Part shown: positions 14,501 to 27,372 of the stretch, one piece after another
Position numbering within the stretch: the first letter of the stretch is position 1
How the letters are laid out: every line of letters begins with the position of its first letter
Source: Membranipora membranacea
Taxonomy: Eukaryota; Bryozoa; Gymnolaemata; Cheilostomatida; Membraniporidae
NCBI GenBank assembly: GCA_914767715.1
Contig: OU612069.1
Span: 4,526,001 to 4,590,000 of the forward strand
Length of the DNA stretch: 64,000 nucleotides
Direction: 5' to 3'
Position numbers and translations under genes: made by a program
Notes under the pieces: generated by a model
Database searches by the model: none
Told to the model about the DNA's origin: nothing
Seen by the model: only the letters and a program-made list of their open reading frames with translations

Positions 14501-16034
14501 TTTGTTCTGCTAAACAAAATCCACAATAAATTTAGCAGGATTGAAACATACAACATTGGATATTCTAGTTTGTATCAACCGATGTGTCTTTGATTGAAAG
14601 GCCAGCAGTTTTGAATTTGACACCCTATGATAGAATTAAATGTAAATGCTAATTTCATGTATCCAATTTGGCCCTCAAATCGAGTCCACACCGAGATATG
14701 GAAACATAGTGATTTCGAAATAAAAGTTCAATGGGCAAAAAATGTTGCTAAACTGAACTAATACTGAGCAAAAGTAATGACTAAAATTTTATGCAGCAGC
14801 AGTGAATTTTTGTCAATTGTAACTTTAATAACATCCAATAATTAACAATTAAATTTGATTTTGATTCTGCAAGGTTTTGGTAGCTTTGGTCTTAGCCTTG
14901 TATGATATTTTTAAATATGCCTATCGTATACCATGCTCACTGTGCTAGAACTTTATCGACAGAGCAGCAGCATTTCACTCAGGATGGCAGCATAAGAGCT
15001 GCAACAATTTAGTATCCAACAGTTTCCTCTATTCTTTTTTCTCCATGATACTTTTGACTTTCTTGCCACAAGCTGGTATTGCTGGTATGTCGGGTAGATT
15101 AAGTAGTGAATTCGCCCATAAGGGCTAGGGGACTTGACTCTACCAATTTTCAGCGTGTCAATTTTGAAAAACCTCTTGTTTTTAATTACCAGGTGCCCAG
15201 AGGGCCTCATTGTGCGATTGGTTGGAATTATGAATGGATTACGCTGGTTTACTTGGTGCAATAGACAATTACAATAATTTTCCCCTTTGACTGACCTTAA
15301 AAGAGGATTGCATCATGATATTCCTGTGACGTAGAATAATCTGTAATGTATTTCCTATGTTTTTGCCTACAATCTGAGCAATTGACTATAGCCAACGTCA
15401 CTAGGCACTGATTTTCTTCATCCTTGATTTGGGTACACCAATCTACACATATTTAAAATTAAGACCAATAAAACGATGGTCTTTTATAAAAGACTCAGGC
15501 AATCAAATTTGAGTCCATAATTGCAAACAATATGATATGGTGTTCTACTATATAGCTCATCTGCAGGAGTGAACTCTCACTGCAGGAGCCATCGAATATT
15601 CTCAGGGTTGACAATAACAGGATAATCTCATTTATTGAACCCACCATACACAGACCATTTATAAGAGATTTTATAAAGGAACATTACACAGGACACTTTT
15701 TTGTGTAAATACCTGAGATGATAATCAGCCTTCACTCTATTGTTTCTTTGGGGATTAGGCATAACATCCATTGTAAATTTAAAGTAAATGAAATTATTCT
15801 AAGAAGACAGGAGATACCTATATTTGTTTAGGTGAAAAAACTCGGAGTAGTTCTCACAAGATGATGTCTCAATAACAATAACAAACCCAGGTGAAATCAC
15901 CAAGCAGGGTTTATGGTTATGGTTAATCTATCACATTGGGCCTATTTTAAAACTGGCGATACACAGTATACAAAACATGTATAAAATTTGTATTTCAGTG
16001 TTAACAGCTGAGAAGAAATGTGTTTCCCTGATCT
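11517..16034. other. Mostly unique intron sequence
   Basis: Positions 11690-11890 match 20270-20470. The rest, about 11900-16030, is largely unique AT-rich DNA in which I recognise no gene. The longest open frames are on the minus strand at 14126-14476 (116 codons) and 14953-15261 (102 codons). The second contains KRFFKIDTLKIGRVKSPSPY, which looks protein-like, but I cannot name a family and see no convincing splice partner. Confidence 0.5.
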
Positions 16035-18140
16035 GACAAAAAACTAGAGTCTAGAAGTTATGAAATATTCCAACGTAACGCAGTGGAATTGCTGTGTGTG
16101 CCCCTGTGCGATGTAAGATGGTTGAGATACGATGCTTGGATGCTGCTTGAAATTACTACTCTGTGACGGGGATTTGCAATATCTAGTTTCTATTATCAGT
16201 GCTAATAGTGTTGCTTGATGTGTAAATTTGCTGTAAGGTTATGATCTGGGCAAGATACTGAAACCTGGTGGCCTAAAGTTAGAAGAGGCAGGCTCAAAAG
16301 ACTTTACAAGTTATCTTATAGGTATTAAAATAATTAAGAGTGTACTGTGATCACATTAACTCCCCTCTTGTGTACTGACATACCTTAGGTAAAATAATGA
16401 ATAAATCTGCCGGTCCCTGTTTTAGAATCCCAATATTTCTGTCATGTGGAGGTTTTATAAAATTACTGGTTCTTCTATCATACCTAGGTATTTTTTATAT
16501 TCTGCTTTCACAATTAAATATGGGTTCCATTTTCATATTAGGAACAATTATCTAAGTCGGCATTCAATACTCATAATCTGATATTATTTTAAGTGATGTC
16601 ATGTTAGAAGACAAGACTACAGGTTCACATCAAACCTTCATTGTGATATTAATATTGTATCATTGTATTATGCTGAGTGTCAGGCCTCTATACAATACAA
16701 TTCTATTCATTGTTTCAACTTTAAGTAAACAAAAGAATCCATTATATGCTGTGCCCTATTCTTTTCAATAGAGGATAAATGTAGCATGTCAGCTTGCATC
16801 CAAAGTCAATATGAGAAAACTGAGAATAAATTTAAAGAAATGCTGCTTTAAATGAAGGGAAAATACGATAGAGTGACCCTAAATGATTCATCTATTGATA
16901 ACGTCACAGCGAGGTCACAAGAAAAATTTGACGCTTTTAGCATTTGTAGAAGTGCATTTTAATTGAGTCATCTGGTTAATAAAAGATAATTTTTTGCCAA
17001 CTTTCCATCATGTTTTATGAAACTCATAATTTTTTGCTCTCCTTCGTGGATTAAATAGTAACTAAACCAATAAGCCTGGACAATGACTTTCAATCATTTT
17101 GTGATTATTTCTGCATCAAATTATAAAAATGTAGGGGGAGATAAAGAGGAAACTATATAAGTAATAAACATAAAACCTGAATTGTTGACAGTAAATCAAT
17201 GATAATATCATTGCTTATTACACCTTCCAATGACGTTGCGTTGCCCACAATTGAGTGTCTCTTTTCAGCTAAATGTAGTGTCATGCCTAGGTTTATAATT
17301 AAGTATATGGGCGCAATTGAATATGTTACAAAAATTATTAAAAATTTGTTATCGTATTTCAATTAAGGTGCAAAAATCTAGTATTAACCCTAAAGTAGAC
17401 TGCCTATGTCTTGTTCATTAAATTGGTCACAGCTTTAGAGTGTCACATCACACAAATTAGTAATATTTACTTCTAAACTTATCCGTGATAATTCATAATC
17501 ATTAAATTGAGGGACAAAAAAATCATGCTGCTAGATACTTTGTTATCACTCGCACATACAAATCTTCTGCTAAAAAGTGTAGGTATTTTTACCAGTGTGG
17601 GATGATCTAATGACATCATTTGCCGAACAACCAAGTAGGGATATTGAAATTATAAATTTCGGAATATTTTTCCATAATGTAATTGTTTTTATTATAATTA
17701 CCTAACTATGGATTTAATTACTTCTTTTTATGAGAATAATACGCAATCTTCAGTTGGAAGATGTGGGATGGAAGTCAACAAAAGTATTTCAATATAGAAA
17801 AAAATATTATTGCGATATGGTTATTGGAGTAGTTTGAGCAATAGTAGGGGTGTCGGTTAGAGGATGTGTCTTTGTCCATTTAAGCCTGCATTACAAGACT
17901 ATAATCCATTTTTTACAGCACAATTGGAGCAATTGAATTTGTAAGAAGATAATTCCTAATTTAGCAATATGTTGGTGTAGACTTGTGAAACAGATAGTGG
18001 TGTGAACTTGATCAGTGCTGCCAAAAAAAATGAATTTATAATGGCATTCATCGTATATATGTAGCAAATTTAATTATTCTCAGTAGCGAGCCTGTCTGCC
18101 AGCATGTCTGACAATCAACAAAACCAACAAATTGGTAACA
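16035..18140. repeat. Segmental duplicate of 7140-9480
   Basis: From about 16035 (actagagtctagaagtt...) the sequence follows 7140-9480 in order for about 2.1 kb, with small indels, down to the shared cagcatgtctgacaatcaac near 18100. This is intronic DNA of the LRR gene. Open frames present in one copy are broken in the other, so no gene is supported. Confidence 0.75.
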
Positions 18141-20259
18141 ACTGTGAAAATTATTACACAGGGTAAATTAGTCCAAAGATTGAATATTCCACTCAATTTC
18201 CTCATTGCTCCAATGAATATATTTAAAGTAGTCCTAAGAGTGGATAACAAATGCTTAAACATCCTAAATCTAATTTGACTTAAAGCTGTCACAAGGCAAT
18301 CAATTCTATCATCAAGCGGTACCGTTATTTATACCTTGAACAGTATTCAAATGTATATCAGTGATGATGTAATAATTGTTTGAAAGAAGGTTGTATCCTT
18401 AACCATGTGGATTCATATTCCTTGGGTGGCTCTGAGGCTGTTATTTGAGATTACTGTAATGTTGTTAGTGTGCACACCTAATTCAACCTGTTGAAGGCGA
18501 GAATTAGGCTATTATTCATATTGTGTAGCTTGCTGTATGGTCATAACCTTTGTGTGTGATACTACCATGGCTATGATGATTGTGTATACATTTTGGTTTC
18601 TTATTTGTACATATTTTTTTTATTTACGTGTTCTGCAGCTAGCTGCCTACCAAATCTGTTTCTGAGCTTGTACCTAACTTTGAGAAGCCTAGGTGATGAC
18701 AGTGATATATAGAGTTGTTTCTTCTAAAATCTTTCATTCAAGTAAGTTTTAGCAGACGGCAAGTGTCGTTATTAATGACTTCTTATTTTTTGTGATGTTT
18801 TTATTACGTTCTCTCAAGCAAAGTTTTACTTGTTTTACTCTTTCACTTGAGCTTTTGAGCAGGAAATCTGAGAGTAGCCACGTCTTTGCGTCTTGATCTT
18901 GAATAGCTTTCACAGCACAATCAGTTCCTAATTCATAATAAATAAACTATAATCAATAAACTGGCTTGCGCCATAAACAAAAGTAAAATTTAACCCTGTT
19001 GTCAGGGAAACACCACAGCCACTTGGATTTGATAAAAAGTTGAAAAGCAATAAATGTATTACAGAATAGGTGCTCAATTAGTCTGTGTCCCAATCTCTTA
19101 CAACTGTTTCAGTCCAGTGTCCAGCAATGCATTATAAGTAACACAGAGCAATACTTAGTGACTCTGTCAAGGTATGTAGGCTTATTATGATACAATACTG
19201 ATTTGATATAAATGTGTGGTACCCAGTCATTAGGAAGAGCAGTGAAGTGAAAAAGTTATGTTTGTCATCTAACATGTCAGCTCTTTGTTGTTTGATCTCA
19301 ACCAAAGTTTGTATGCAGTACATGCCTGGCACTGAGAATTTTACTCTGAATAATAAAATAAAATATGACTGTGTATACAGAAGCTTACTGAATCAGACGA
19401 ATGATTACTGAAAATAAGCAAAGGCTCTCAAAAGTTATTGATCCTACTAATCTGTGACTTTCCCTTGTACAGAGACAGCTAGAGCTTGTTACTTGTATCA
19501 TCACAAAATGCAGCGGTGTTTCTTAAATCAGTTAATCATTGATATACAGGCAGCTGAATAGAGTGCTATATTGTTGATTTAAGGTTGATTGTATGATGAG
19601 ATAGATCTTGACGAAAACTTCCTGAGAAATTTAATCCCCTTGTTTTACAAAATTGTGCCCATTTTCTACCTCAACAGGTATTTTCCAATAAACCCTTATT
19701 AATAAATGTTTTATTGGGCTTCGTGAAATATTGAGAGAATGAAAACAGATTTTACATGGAATCACTGGTTGCCAAGAAATTCACATGTAAAGTTTGTTCA
19801 TGCGAAAGTTTACAAGATCACTTTGCAGTGAAAGTAAGCCAACGACTATCTGAGTGCTAAATTGTGAGTTCAATACTTGCAACAGGGCCAACGATACCAA
19901 GTGTCACCACAGCTGCTATCCCTACAAATTCAATACAACTTTACCTCGACTTGATTTTTTCAGGCTCGACCTCATCTTGGCCGACAACTGTAATGTAAAA
20001 TGATAAGTTATCCTTTTTTTTCAGTTATTTTTTTGTTGTGACAGCTCATGCCCGCCCAATTAATTGTTGATTGTTTTATTCGTTGGTTAATTTTCTAATC
20101 AAGTTTTACCTAAAACACGCCTCCAAGACCCAGTAAATTTATTAATTTGCGAGGTCCCGTTGGAGGGAGGGATGGGGAGGGGGGGGGGGGCTTACACCGC
20201 CTCTGTCAAACCAAAAAAGCTTTATCTCTTTAACCCAAGAGTTTATTTGGTGTTGAAAC
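18141..20259. repeat. Segmental duplicate of 23935-25695
   Basis: Positions 18141-18420 are a LINE-B remnant. From about 18480 the sequence matches 23935-25695 almost continuously, including ccacaactttgcgtcttgatcttgaat-like and gcaacagggccaac stretches. A G-rich tract (12 Gs at 20179-20190) lies close to the end of the match. No gene is supported. Confidence 0.72.
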
Positions 20260-22133
20260 TGCGCTGCACAGGATAGTCAATGGTGACAGGATCACATCTG
20301 AAAGCTAAAAATCCCTCCTGGTTAGGAAGCCCTAACCTAAGCATCCCTGATTATCACAATAGACATTATTTTAAATGACTTAGATTTAGATATGTTTATA
20401 ATCTTAGCAATCTTAGAAGTGGTGCCCATTTCATATTTTCTTAAAAGTTAGTAATTGATAGATCATTGAACTGAGGAAGTTCCTGACATTTGACGGGACA
20501 ACCTGTACTGAAAAGGCATAAGCAGATGGAAAATTTGATTTAATGGACAGACAGTTTTAGCTGGATGGATATACCAAATTGAATGGCCAATTTTTTTTCA
20601 GCTCAATGACCTCCTCCCACTTGCTCTAAATTAAATGACATTGGTGGCAAAGCGTTTTTGGACTGATCAATTTAACAATCCACCCGGGAAAGAGGTATGT
20701 GTTGGGTATACCATGAATTGGCTACATTTTTATAGAAACAGAGGGGCAACAAAAATAATAACCTAGTATACCACCTGTATTATTGAACCTTATCGGAACA
20801 GACCTAAATAGACCTAGATGAACAAACATGCAATGGCTGGTTCATGCCACAAAGTTAAAATTAAACGCCTAAAAAGCTCAATTCATCCTTATATTATCAA
20901 ATATGGCACTTATCTGTACTTCTTGTGACAAGCCTATTAAGACAATAATAGGGGAATGAGTGACAAAACCGCAGACTGATCAGTTTAAACATTCCTCCTC
21001 ATCTCTAACCCACATTTTGTGAAACTCACTTTTAATTGAAATCATTGATTTGAGTTTCATATATTGCCAATGCAACGTCAATCGAAGCAAGTCACAAGTT
21101 ATTGAAGCAGTCTTTTAGAAACCAGTCTTTGATTTAGTCGATCACTTATTTTCTCTTGACATACTCATTTGAGGTCAAAATACTGCCGCCTGTCTAGCAA
21201 TTCTGGATAAGGGGGCAAGTTGTTATACTGTGGAGAATATTTGAATACTAGATGCATAAAAATAACAAAAAGAGAAGGCAATGTTAAGTATAAAATGTCC
21301 AGTCATGTCTATTCACATTACATGAGAGCTCCAATTCAGAGTCGATCAATGAAACTTAATAGATGATCAATTTTGAATTGTGTGCATGATAAATATTGCT
21401 AATATTGTTAAATTGTTAATAGTTTATCGTAATATAATTGCATATGTGTGTGCTTTCATTTTCCTTACGCCTAATTAAATCGATTATGCGACAACTAAAT
21501 TATTTGCACTTAAAACCGGATTTGCCAATTTTAAGTTTTCCTCAAAGGAAAGTTATGTAATGGGGTCAGACCAATGTTTTCCTGACCTTTTTTTTATCGT
21601 CGCTATAGGGAAGTGCATCCCGCTTACTCAAAGGTACAACTGTTGCCAGCATCTGTCGCACATGTTTGTTTCAGATATTAATAGGTATTTCTAGTGATGC
21701 AAGTTACGTGACTCGGATGTGAAACTCAATCTATAATTGCTGACTAAAAATATAAGCTTATTTTACAAATATAAATGCTGAAAAAACTAACATTGCTATT
21801 GATGCTAGTTATGCAATTCAATTTAACAACTTTCACAGTGACATTTCACTCCATCCGTAAAATATGGAACATTCAGTAGACTTGTATAATTGTTATATAT
21901 TGATACTCATTGCATCAAAGACAGATGTTATGATAGTGTCTTATTTTATTTTGATTTGATTTTCTCAAACTAACTTTTCAGAGCATGTCCTTCATGAAGT
22001 TCAAACAAATGTTAATATTTAGGAGAAATTTTAGGTAAAAATATAAATTTAAAATCCCATGTCATTGAGACAAAACCCACTCATAGCAAACTTTAAGACA
22101 AATCATGTTATTCAAAGGTAACACACTAATTGC
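20260..22133. repeat. Duplicated intron unit upstream of LRR exon B
   Basis: Positions 20270-20470 match 11690-11890. Positions 20490-21400 match 1370-2249 and 9750-10590. Positions 21401-21570 match 4433-4616 and 10591-10775, giving one of the empty sites for the LINE at 2250. The unit boundary recurs at 21571, followed by a LINE-B remnant at 21860-22030. Confidence 0.68.
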
Positions 22134-22783
22134 TTACTAACTTATGACTCACACCACTGACTACTCTCATTGAAATACTGGACTGTACTTCTTCATTGTA
22201 TATTAGCCATCCTACTCCGTTTGTAATTTGTTGCTCCAGTCTTACTCAACTCCAACAATATTTACCGTCACATGAAACAAGTACTCAGTGCTCATTTGAT
22301 TGTGCATTTGTTACCGTGTTTTCGAGAGTACCCAGCCCCCTTCACCGTGCTCGGCTACCGGCGCCTTGTTGTGGTTGATTTTAGTGTATGGGCAAGGACT
22401 TGCTAACCTGATCTGGTCTCGGGTGCCGTGTGGCCTGTTGTCTGATAATCCACTGGATACCCCTACAGTGTTGTCCCAGATTACTAACAAATGTTGTCTT
22501 TCAATTTTTCCTTATCATCTCCCTTATATGTTAATAACCCACTGCTGAAAACCCTACGATTGTGAGTGTGACGCCAAAACCCCCCTTGACTTGATCCCTT
22601 GCGAGTCGTGGCTGTGAAGCTATACAAAAAACCTAACTGTTACATCTCCGATGACTGATATACTGTTATTTGCATCCAGATAATCAAGTTTCCCTCTGTT
22701 ATCACTATACAGCGTATCGCCCTTAAAAGAAGACAACTACTCCGACGGCGATCAACCTATCGGAAGAATCGGAAGAATTTTAC
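22134..22783. other. About 650-bp insertion relative to paralogous units
   Basis: In the paralogous units at 5.8 and 11.3 kb the sequence runs directly from the acaaactaattgtac-like stretch into the LRR-exon flank. Here about 650 bp of less AT-rich, non-repeated DNA interrupts it. Two overlapping plus-strand open frames (22196-22378 and 22300-22548) lie inside but resemble nothing I know. No terminal repeats or target duplication are obvious. Confidence 0.45.
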
Positions 22784-22823
22784 ATACAGTCTGATATAGT
22801 ACTGTTGCGAGCATCTGACTCAC

Positions 22824-22964
22824 CTGTTTGGAAGGCTGGTCAAGTCACAGCACTTAGCCTTTATAGTCTTCAACGATTGAATTTGCCCCAATTCAGCAGG
22901 TAATGTGTGTAGGCCATAATTATGACTGACATCTAACAACTCCAGTCCTTGCAGTTTGGAGATG
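22824..22964 (-). CDS. LRR gene, two-repeat LRR exon B
   Basis: A 141-bp phase-2 symmetric exon between an acceptor ending CTCAACAG and a GTGAGT donor. The two leucine-rich repeats include ISKLQGLELLDVSHNYGLHT and LGQIQSLKTIKAKCCDLTSL. It aligns with exons C and D along its whole length but is clearly more diverged, so it split from them earlier. Splicing from exon A and into exon C is in frame, with AG plus C rebuilding a serine codon at each joint. Confidence 0.86.
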
Positions 22965-25900
22965 CTGTTGAGGAGAAATAATGTAATGTTAAAATACCAT
23001 GCAATACAGCTTGTCAGTTCATGGAGCAAAAACAATTGAGCGACAAACTTGATTAATGAGAGAAAGTTTTAGATTGATTAATTAACTAGGAAGAATTGTA
23101 CCTATCAGATCTTGATTTTGGTGGCTGAATAGATTTGGGTTTCCTTTTAATGCAAGTATCGGAGGAGTCAATAGTAACCATAAATAAATTGAGTTGCAAT
23201 CTGACGTTTCAGATATGAATAAGTATTTATAGTGATGCAAGTTATGCGATTCAAATTATCAAGTGACGTTTCACCCCATCCATAAAAAACTGACTAGCAT
23301 TTGCTTCTGACTGGTATAATTGTAATAAATTGTTACTCAATGCATCAAAGACAGATGTTATGACCTCGTCCTATTTCGATATCGATTTGATTTTCTCAAA
23401 CTTATTTTTCAGGGCATGTCCTTCAAGCAGGCTGACAAACTAAATCATAAAGCAATTTGAGAAAAAATGAGATGAGATAAATGTATGAACTTTAAATCCA
23501 ATGTAAATGAGATTGAACGAAACCGAACTCAATCAGAGCAAACTTTGAGAGAAATCGTAAGTTTTGAAATGGAACGTTAGCTGCAGTCGTGTAGGCAGGG
23601 GTAAATAAAACCAAAGATTGAATATGCCACTCCATTTCCTTATTGCTCTAATGAATATATTTAAAGTAGTCCTAAGACTCAATAACAGATGCTTAAACAT
23701 CATAAATCTAAATTGACATAAACCTGAGACAAGACAAAGGCATATCAATTCCACCATCAAGTGGTACCATTGTCTATACCTCTCAACAGTTTTAATATGT
23801 ATATAAGTGATGATGAAATAATAGTTGAATTAAGGTTGTATCCCTAAACATGTTGATTCATAATTCTTAGGTGGACCTGTGGCTATTATTTGAGATTACT
23901 GTAATGTTGTAAGTCCGGAAACCTAATTCAGCCACTTGAAGGCAAGAATTTGGCTTTTATTCAAATCGTGTAGCTTGCTGTATGGTCATAACCTTTGTGT
24001 GTGATGCTACCATGGATATGATAATTGTGTATACATTTTTTTGTTTCTAATCAGGATATATTTTCTTATTTAAGTGTTCTGCAGCTAGCTGCGTACCTAA
24101 TATGTTACTTGGTTTGTACCTAACTTTGAGGAGCCTAGGTGATGACTGTGAGATATAGAGTTGTTTCTTCTAAATTCTTTCATTCAAGTAAGATTTAGCA
24201 GAGAGCAAGCGACGTTTTAAATGACGTTAATTTTTGTGATGCTTTTATTACGTTCTCTCAAGCAGAGTTTTACTTGTTTTACTCTTTCACTTGAGCTTTT
24301 AAGCAGGCAATCTGAGAGTAGCCACAACTTTGCGTCTTGATCTTGAATATATTTCACAGCACAAGGAGTTCCTAATTCATAATAAATAAGCTATAAGCAA
24401 TAAATTGGCTCGCGCCATAAACAGAAGTCAAATTTATCCCTGTTGTCAAGGGAACACAACGGCCACTGGGATTTGATAAAAAATTGAAAAGCAATCAAGC
24501 TATTACAGAATAGGAGCTCAATTAGTCTGTGTCCCAATCTCTTACAACTCAGATGTTTTTGTCCAGGACCAGTAATCCATTATGAGTGACACCAAACCAT
24601 ACTTAATAACTCTGTCAAGGTATGTAGGCCTATTACGATACAATATAATTCATTCAATATATGTGATGTACCCAGTCATTACGAAGTGCAGTGAAGTGAA
24701 AAAGTTATGTTTGTCATCTAACATGTCAGCTCTTTGTTATTTGATCTCAACCAAATTTTGTATGCAGTACATTCATAGCACTGAGAATTTTACTCTGAAT
24801 AATATAAGAAGATATCACTGTGTATACAGAAGCTTACTGTAGTAGCCGAATGATTACTGAAAAAAAGCGAAGGCTCTTAAAAATTATTGATCCTACTAAT
24901 CTGTTACATTCCCTTGTACAAAGACAGCTAGAGATTTATAGTTCTATCATCACCAAAATGCAGCGGTGTTTCTTAGATCAATTATTCATTGATATACAGG
25001 CAGCTGAATAGAGTGCTATTTTGTTGATTTAAGGTTGATTGTATGATGAGATAGATCTTGACGATAAACTTCCTGGGAAATTTATCCCCCTTGTTTGACA
25101 AAATTGTGCCCATTTTCTACCTCAACAGGTATTTTTCAATTAATTCTTATTCATAACTGTCTTACCAGGCTTCGTGAAATATTAAGAGAATGAAAACAGA
25201 ATTAACCTGGAATCACTGGTTGCCAAGAAATTCATATGTGAAGTTTGTTCATGCGAAAGTTCACAAGATCACTTTGCAGTGAAAGTAAGCCAATGACTAA
25301 GTGAGTACTAAATGGTGAGTTCATTACTTGCAACAGGGCCAACTGACACCAAGTGTCACTACAGCTGCTATCCCTACAAATTGAAAAAAAATTAACTCGA
25401 CTTGATTTTTTTCAGGCATGACCTCATATTGGCCGACAACTAAAATGTAAAATGATAAGTTATTCTATTTTTTCAGTTAATGCTTTTGTTGTGACAGCTC
25501 ATGCCCGCCCAACTAATTATTGATTGTCGTATTCGTTTGATAATTTTCTAATCAAGTTTTACCTAAAACATGCCTCAAAGACCCGGTTAATTTATTAATT
25601 TGTAAGGCCTGTTGGAGGGGAGAGGGGTGGCTTACAGCGCCTCTGTCAAATCAAAAAAGCTTTATCTCTTTAACCCTAGAGTTTATTTGGTTCATTGTCA
25701 GAAGATATCCATAGTGTGGTCATGCTGGTTGTCTAAATGCCAATAATACTGATAAGACTAAGGCAGGAAGTAATTTAATTAAAAATGATTATCTGTTGCC
25801 AGAGACCTGTGGAAATTGATAATGCATCTTTTATACAGCATATCAACACTACTCTGGATCATCAAATTTTTGCTGTGGCTGGCTGGTGGCTTTAATTTTG

Positions 25901-25975
25901 GGTGCCTCTGTTGTTTGGTACTTAGGATATGTATAATTGAAAACTTTCAACCATATCAAAATCAGCTGAAAATAG
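22965..25975. repeat. Intron with LINE-B remnant and segmental duplicate
   Basis: Positions 23040-23190 match 42655-42800. Positions 23160-23800 are one of the longer LINE-B remnants. Positions 23935-25695 match 18480-20245. Positions 25725-25920 match 6943-7160, after which the homology stops, close to the left side of the piggyBac remnant. No gene of its own is seen. Confidence 0.65.
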
Positions 25976-26519
25976 TCAAAATCAAAGACGGCAGCCCCCA
26001 GGCCAAGAAGCAGAATCTCAGTAGATGATGATTTTGATGAGATTATTAATGACAGTGACAGTGAAGTAGATTCTTCTGGATCAGATGATGAAGGTGAGTT
26101 GTTACTCATTTCATTTTGGAAGTTTTTATCAAACTAGCACTCTTTACAGCCAAGATACAGCCTGTGAAGAGGGTCTCTCAAAAATCAGATTTATTTTGCT
26201 GATTTATTGGTGTCAATGTAAACAACACTCACAGCCCTCACCTCCTACCTCAGTGACAACCTAAATATATTACGCCCATGCTAAACTGTCAGACCATCAT
26301 TCTGGTGTATTGTAACTGACCATGAGTACCTTTTTTCTGTACATTAGATATCTTAGAAAATGATGGGATTCCCAAGATCTGATGATGCATTGAGTCAGTT
26401 GAGTCATACTTGTGTGACTCACTAGGCTTACTAGGACTTGTCTCTAAATGCATTCATTTGTATATTATTTTGTTTTAGACAGTGATCCAAATTACATAGA
26501 TGCTACTGGTGACTCAGAT
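25976..26519 (+). pseudogene. piggyBac transposase pseudogene, 5' part (acidic N-terminus)
   Basis: Two exons fit. The first is open from 25976 to a GTGAGT donor after 26093 and encodes ISVDDDFDEIINDSDSEVDS, the acidic type of N-terminus common in piggyBac transposases. The second starts at 26479 after TTTTAG and runs to 26519, where the CACTA element was inserted. Frame is kept across the intron (phase 1). An upstream stop at 25973-25975 and the lack of an ATG mean the true start lies in an earlier exon or has decayed. The family call rests on the 3' part at 37.3-39.3 kb. Confidence 0.7.
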
Positions 26520-27178
26520 CACTATAGATTTTGTTCGCGACGTACAAGGACTTATTTGTAAGAGTTATCTTCCCAAATAACAATGTAGTCCATGCCATTC
26601 GTTGTCAGGATTTACAAAGCAATATTGATACAGGATAACAATACCAACTTCAAACAATTGCAACTCGAGATGTATAACTGGTGATATTTATATATTCATT
26701 AGGAAACAGCACAAGCTAAGATTGCACAGCAGTTAAGTCGAGATGACAAGATCTATTTTGTCTCAGAATTGCAATAATTGAGACCGGGTGCAAAATATGG
26801 ACTTTCTTTTTTGGTTTGAATTTTCTCAACCAAGTGATCATTTTGTGATGTTATTCTATTTAATCAGACAAAATCTGCGACTCGAGTTGTATAACTGGTG
26901 ATATTTATAGATTCATTAGGAATACAACAGCACATTTTGAGATTCAAACATGGTAGTTTATTACGTGAAAGCTGAGATTGTAAATAGGCATGATGGATTG
27001 AAGTGAGGAGTTAAATCACAGCTGACAGAAATTTTTCATAATCAAGCGGTCATTGATTCAGAAAATAATTCGCGAAATTCATACTGACACAAGCCCTCAA
27101 AAAATATACCTAGTATTGGTGGTCATCAAAATACACGACAGCCTAATAAGTAAGCATTTGAGAAACTATTATCCAAAG
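26520..27178 (+). repeat. CACTA left terminal inverted repeat
   Basis: The inverted match to 36790-37345 covers essentially the whole interval, with one block of about 120 bp present only on this side. Within it a subterminal motif, gtataactggtgatatttat, occurs near 26668 and again near 26893. Its inverted counterparts lie near 37157 and 36930. Such subterminal repeats are the usual binding sites for CACTA proteins; that role is inferred here. Confidence 0.85.
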
Positions 27179-27372
27179 ATTGTATGACATTTACATGAAA
27201 GCTGAAATTACAATTAGGCTTGATGGACTAAAATAAGGCTTTACTTTAACTGTCAGAAAATGTCTTATCAATGATCACAGTGGAAATCAGGTTTACACTA
27301 TTATATTGAAGTTGAAAATTAATTTAAGCGTAAATTAAATATTGAATGTCCGGTTTTGTTTCTCATGAGCAA

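Noticed and set aside
14953-15261. 102-codon minus-strand frame with KRFFKIDTLKIGRVKSPSPY
   Set aside because: Looks protein-like, but I could not name a family or find matching exons, so it is mentioned only within the intron entry.
25849-26109. Minus-strand frame rich in serine at the piggyBac 5' exon
   Set aside because: Antisense of the acidic GAT/GAC-rich exon; no splice or family support.
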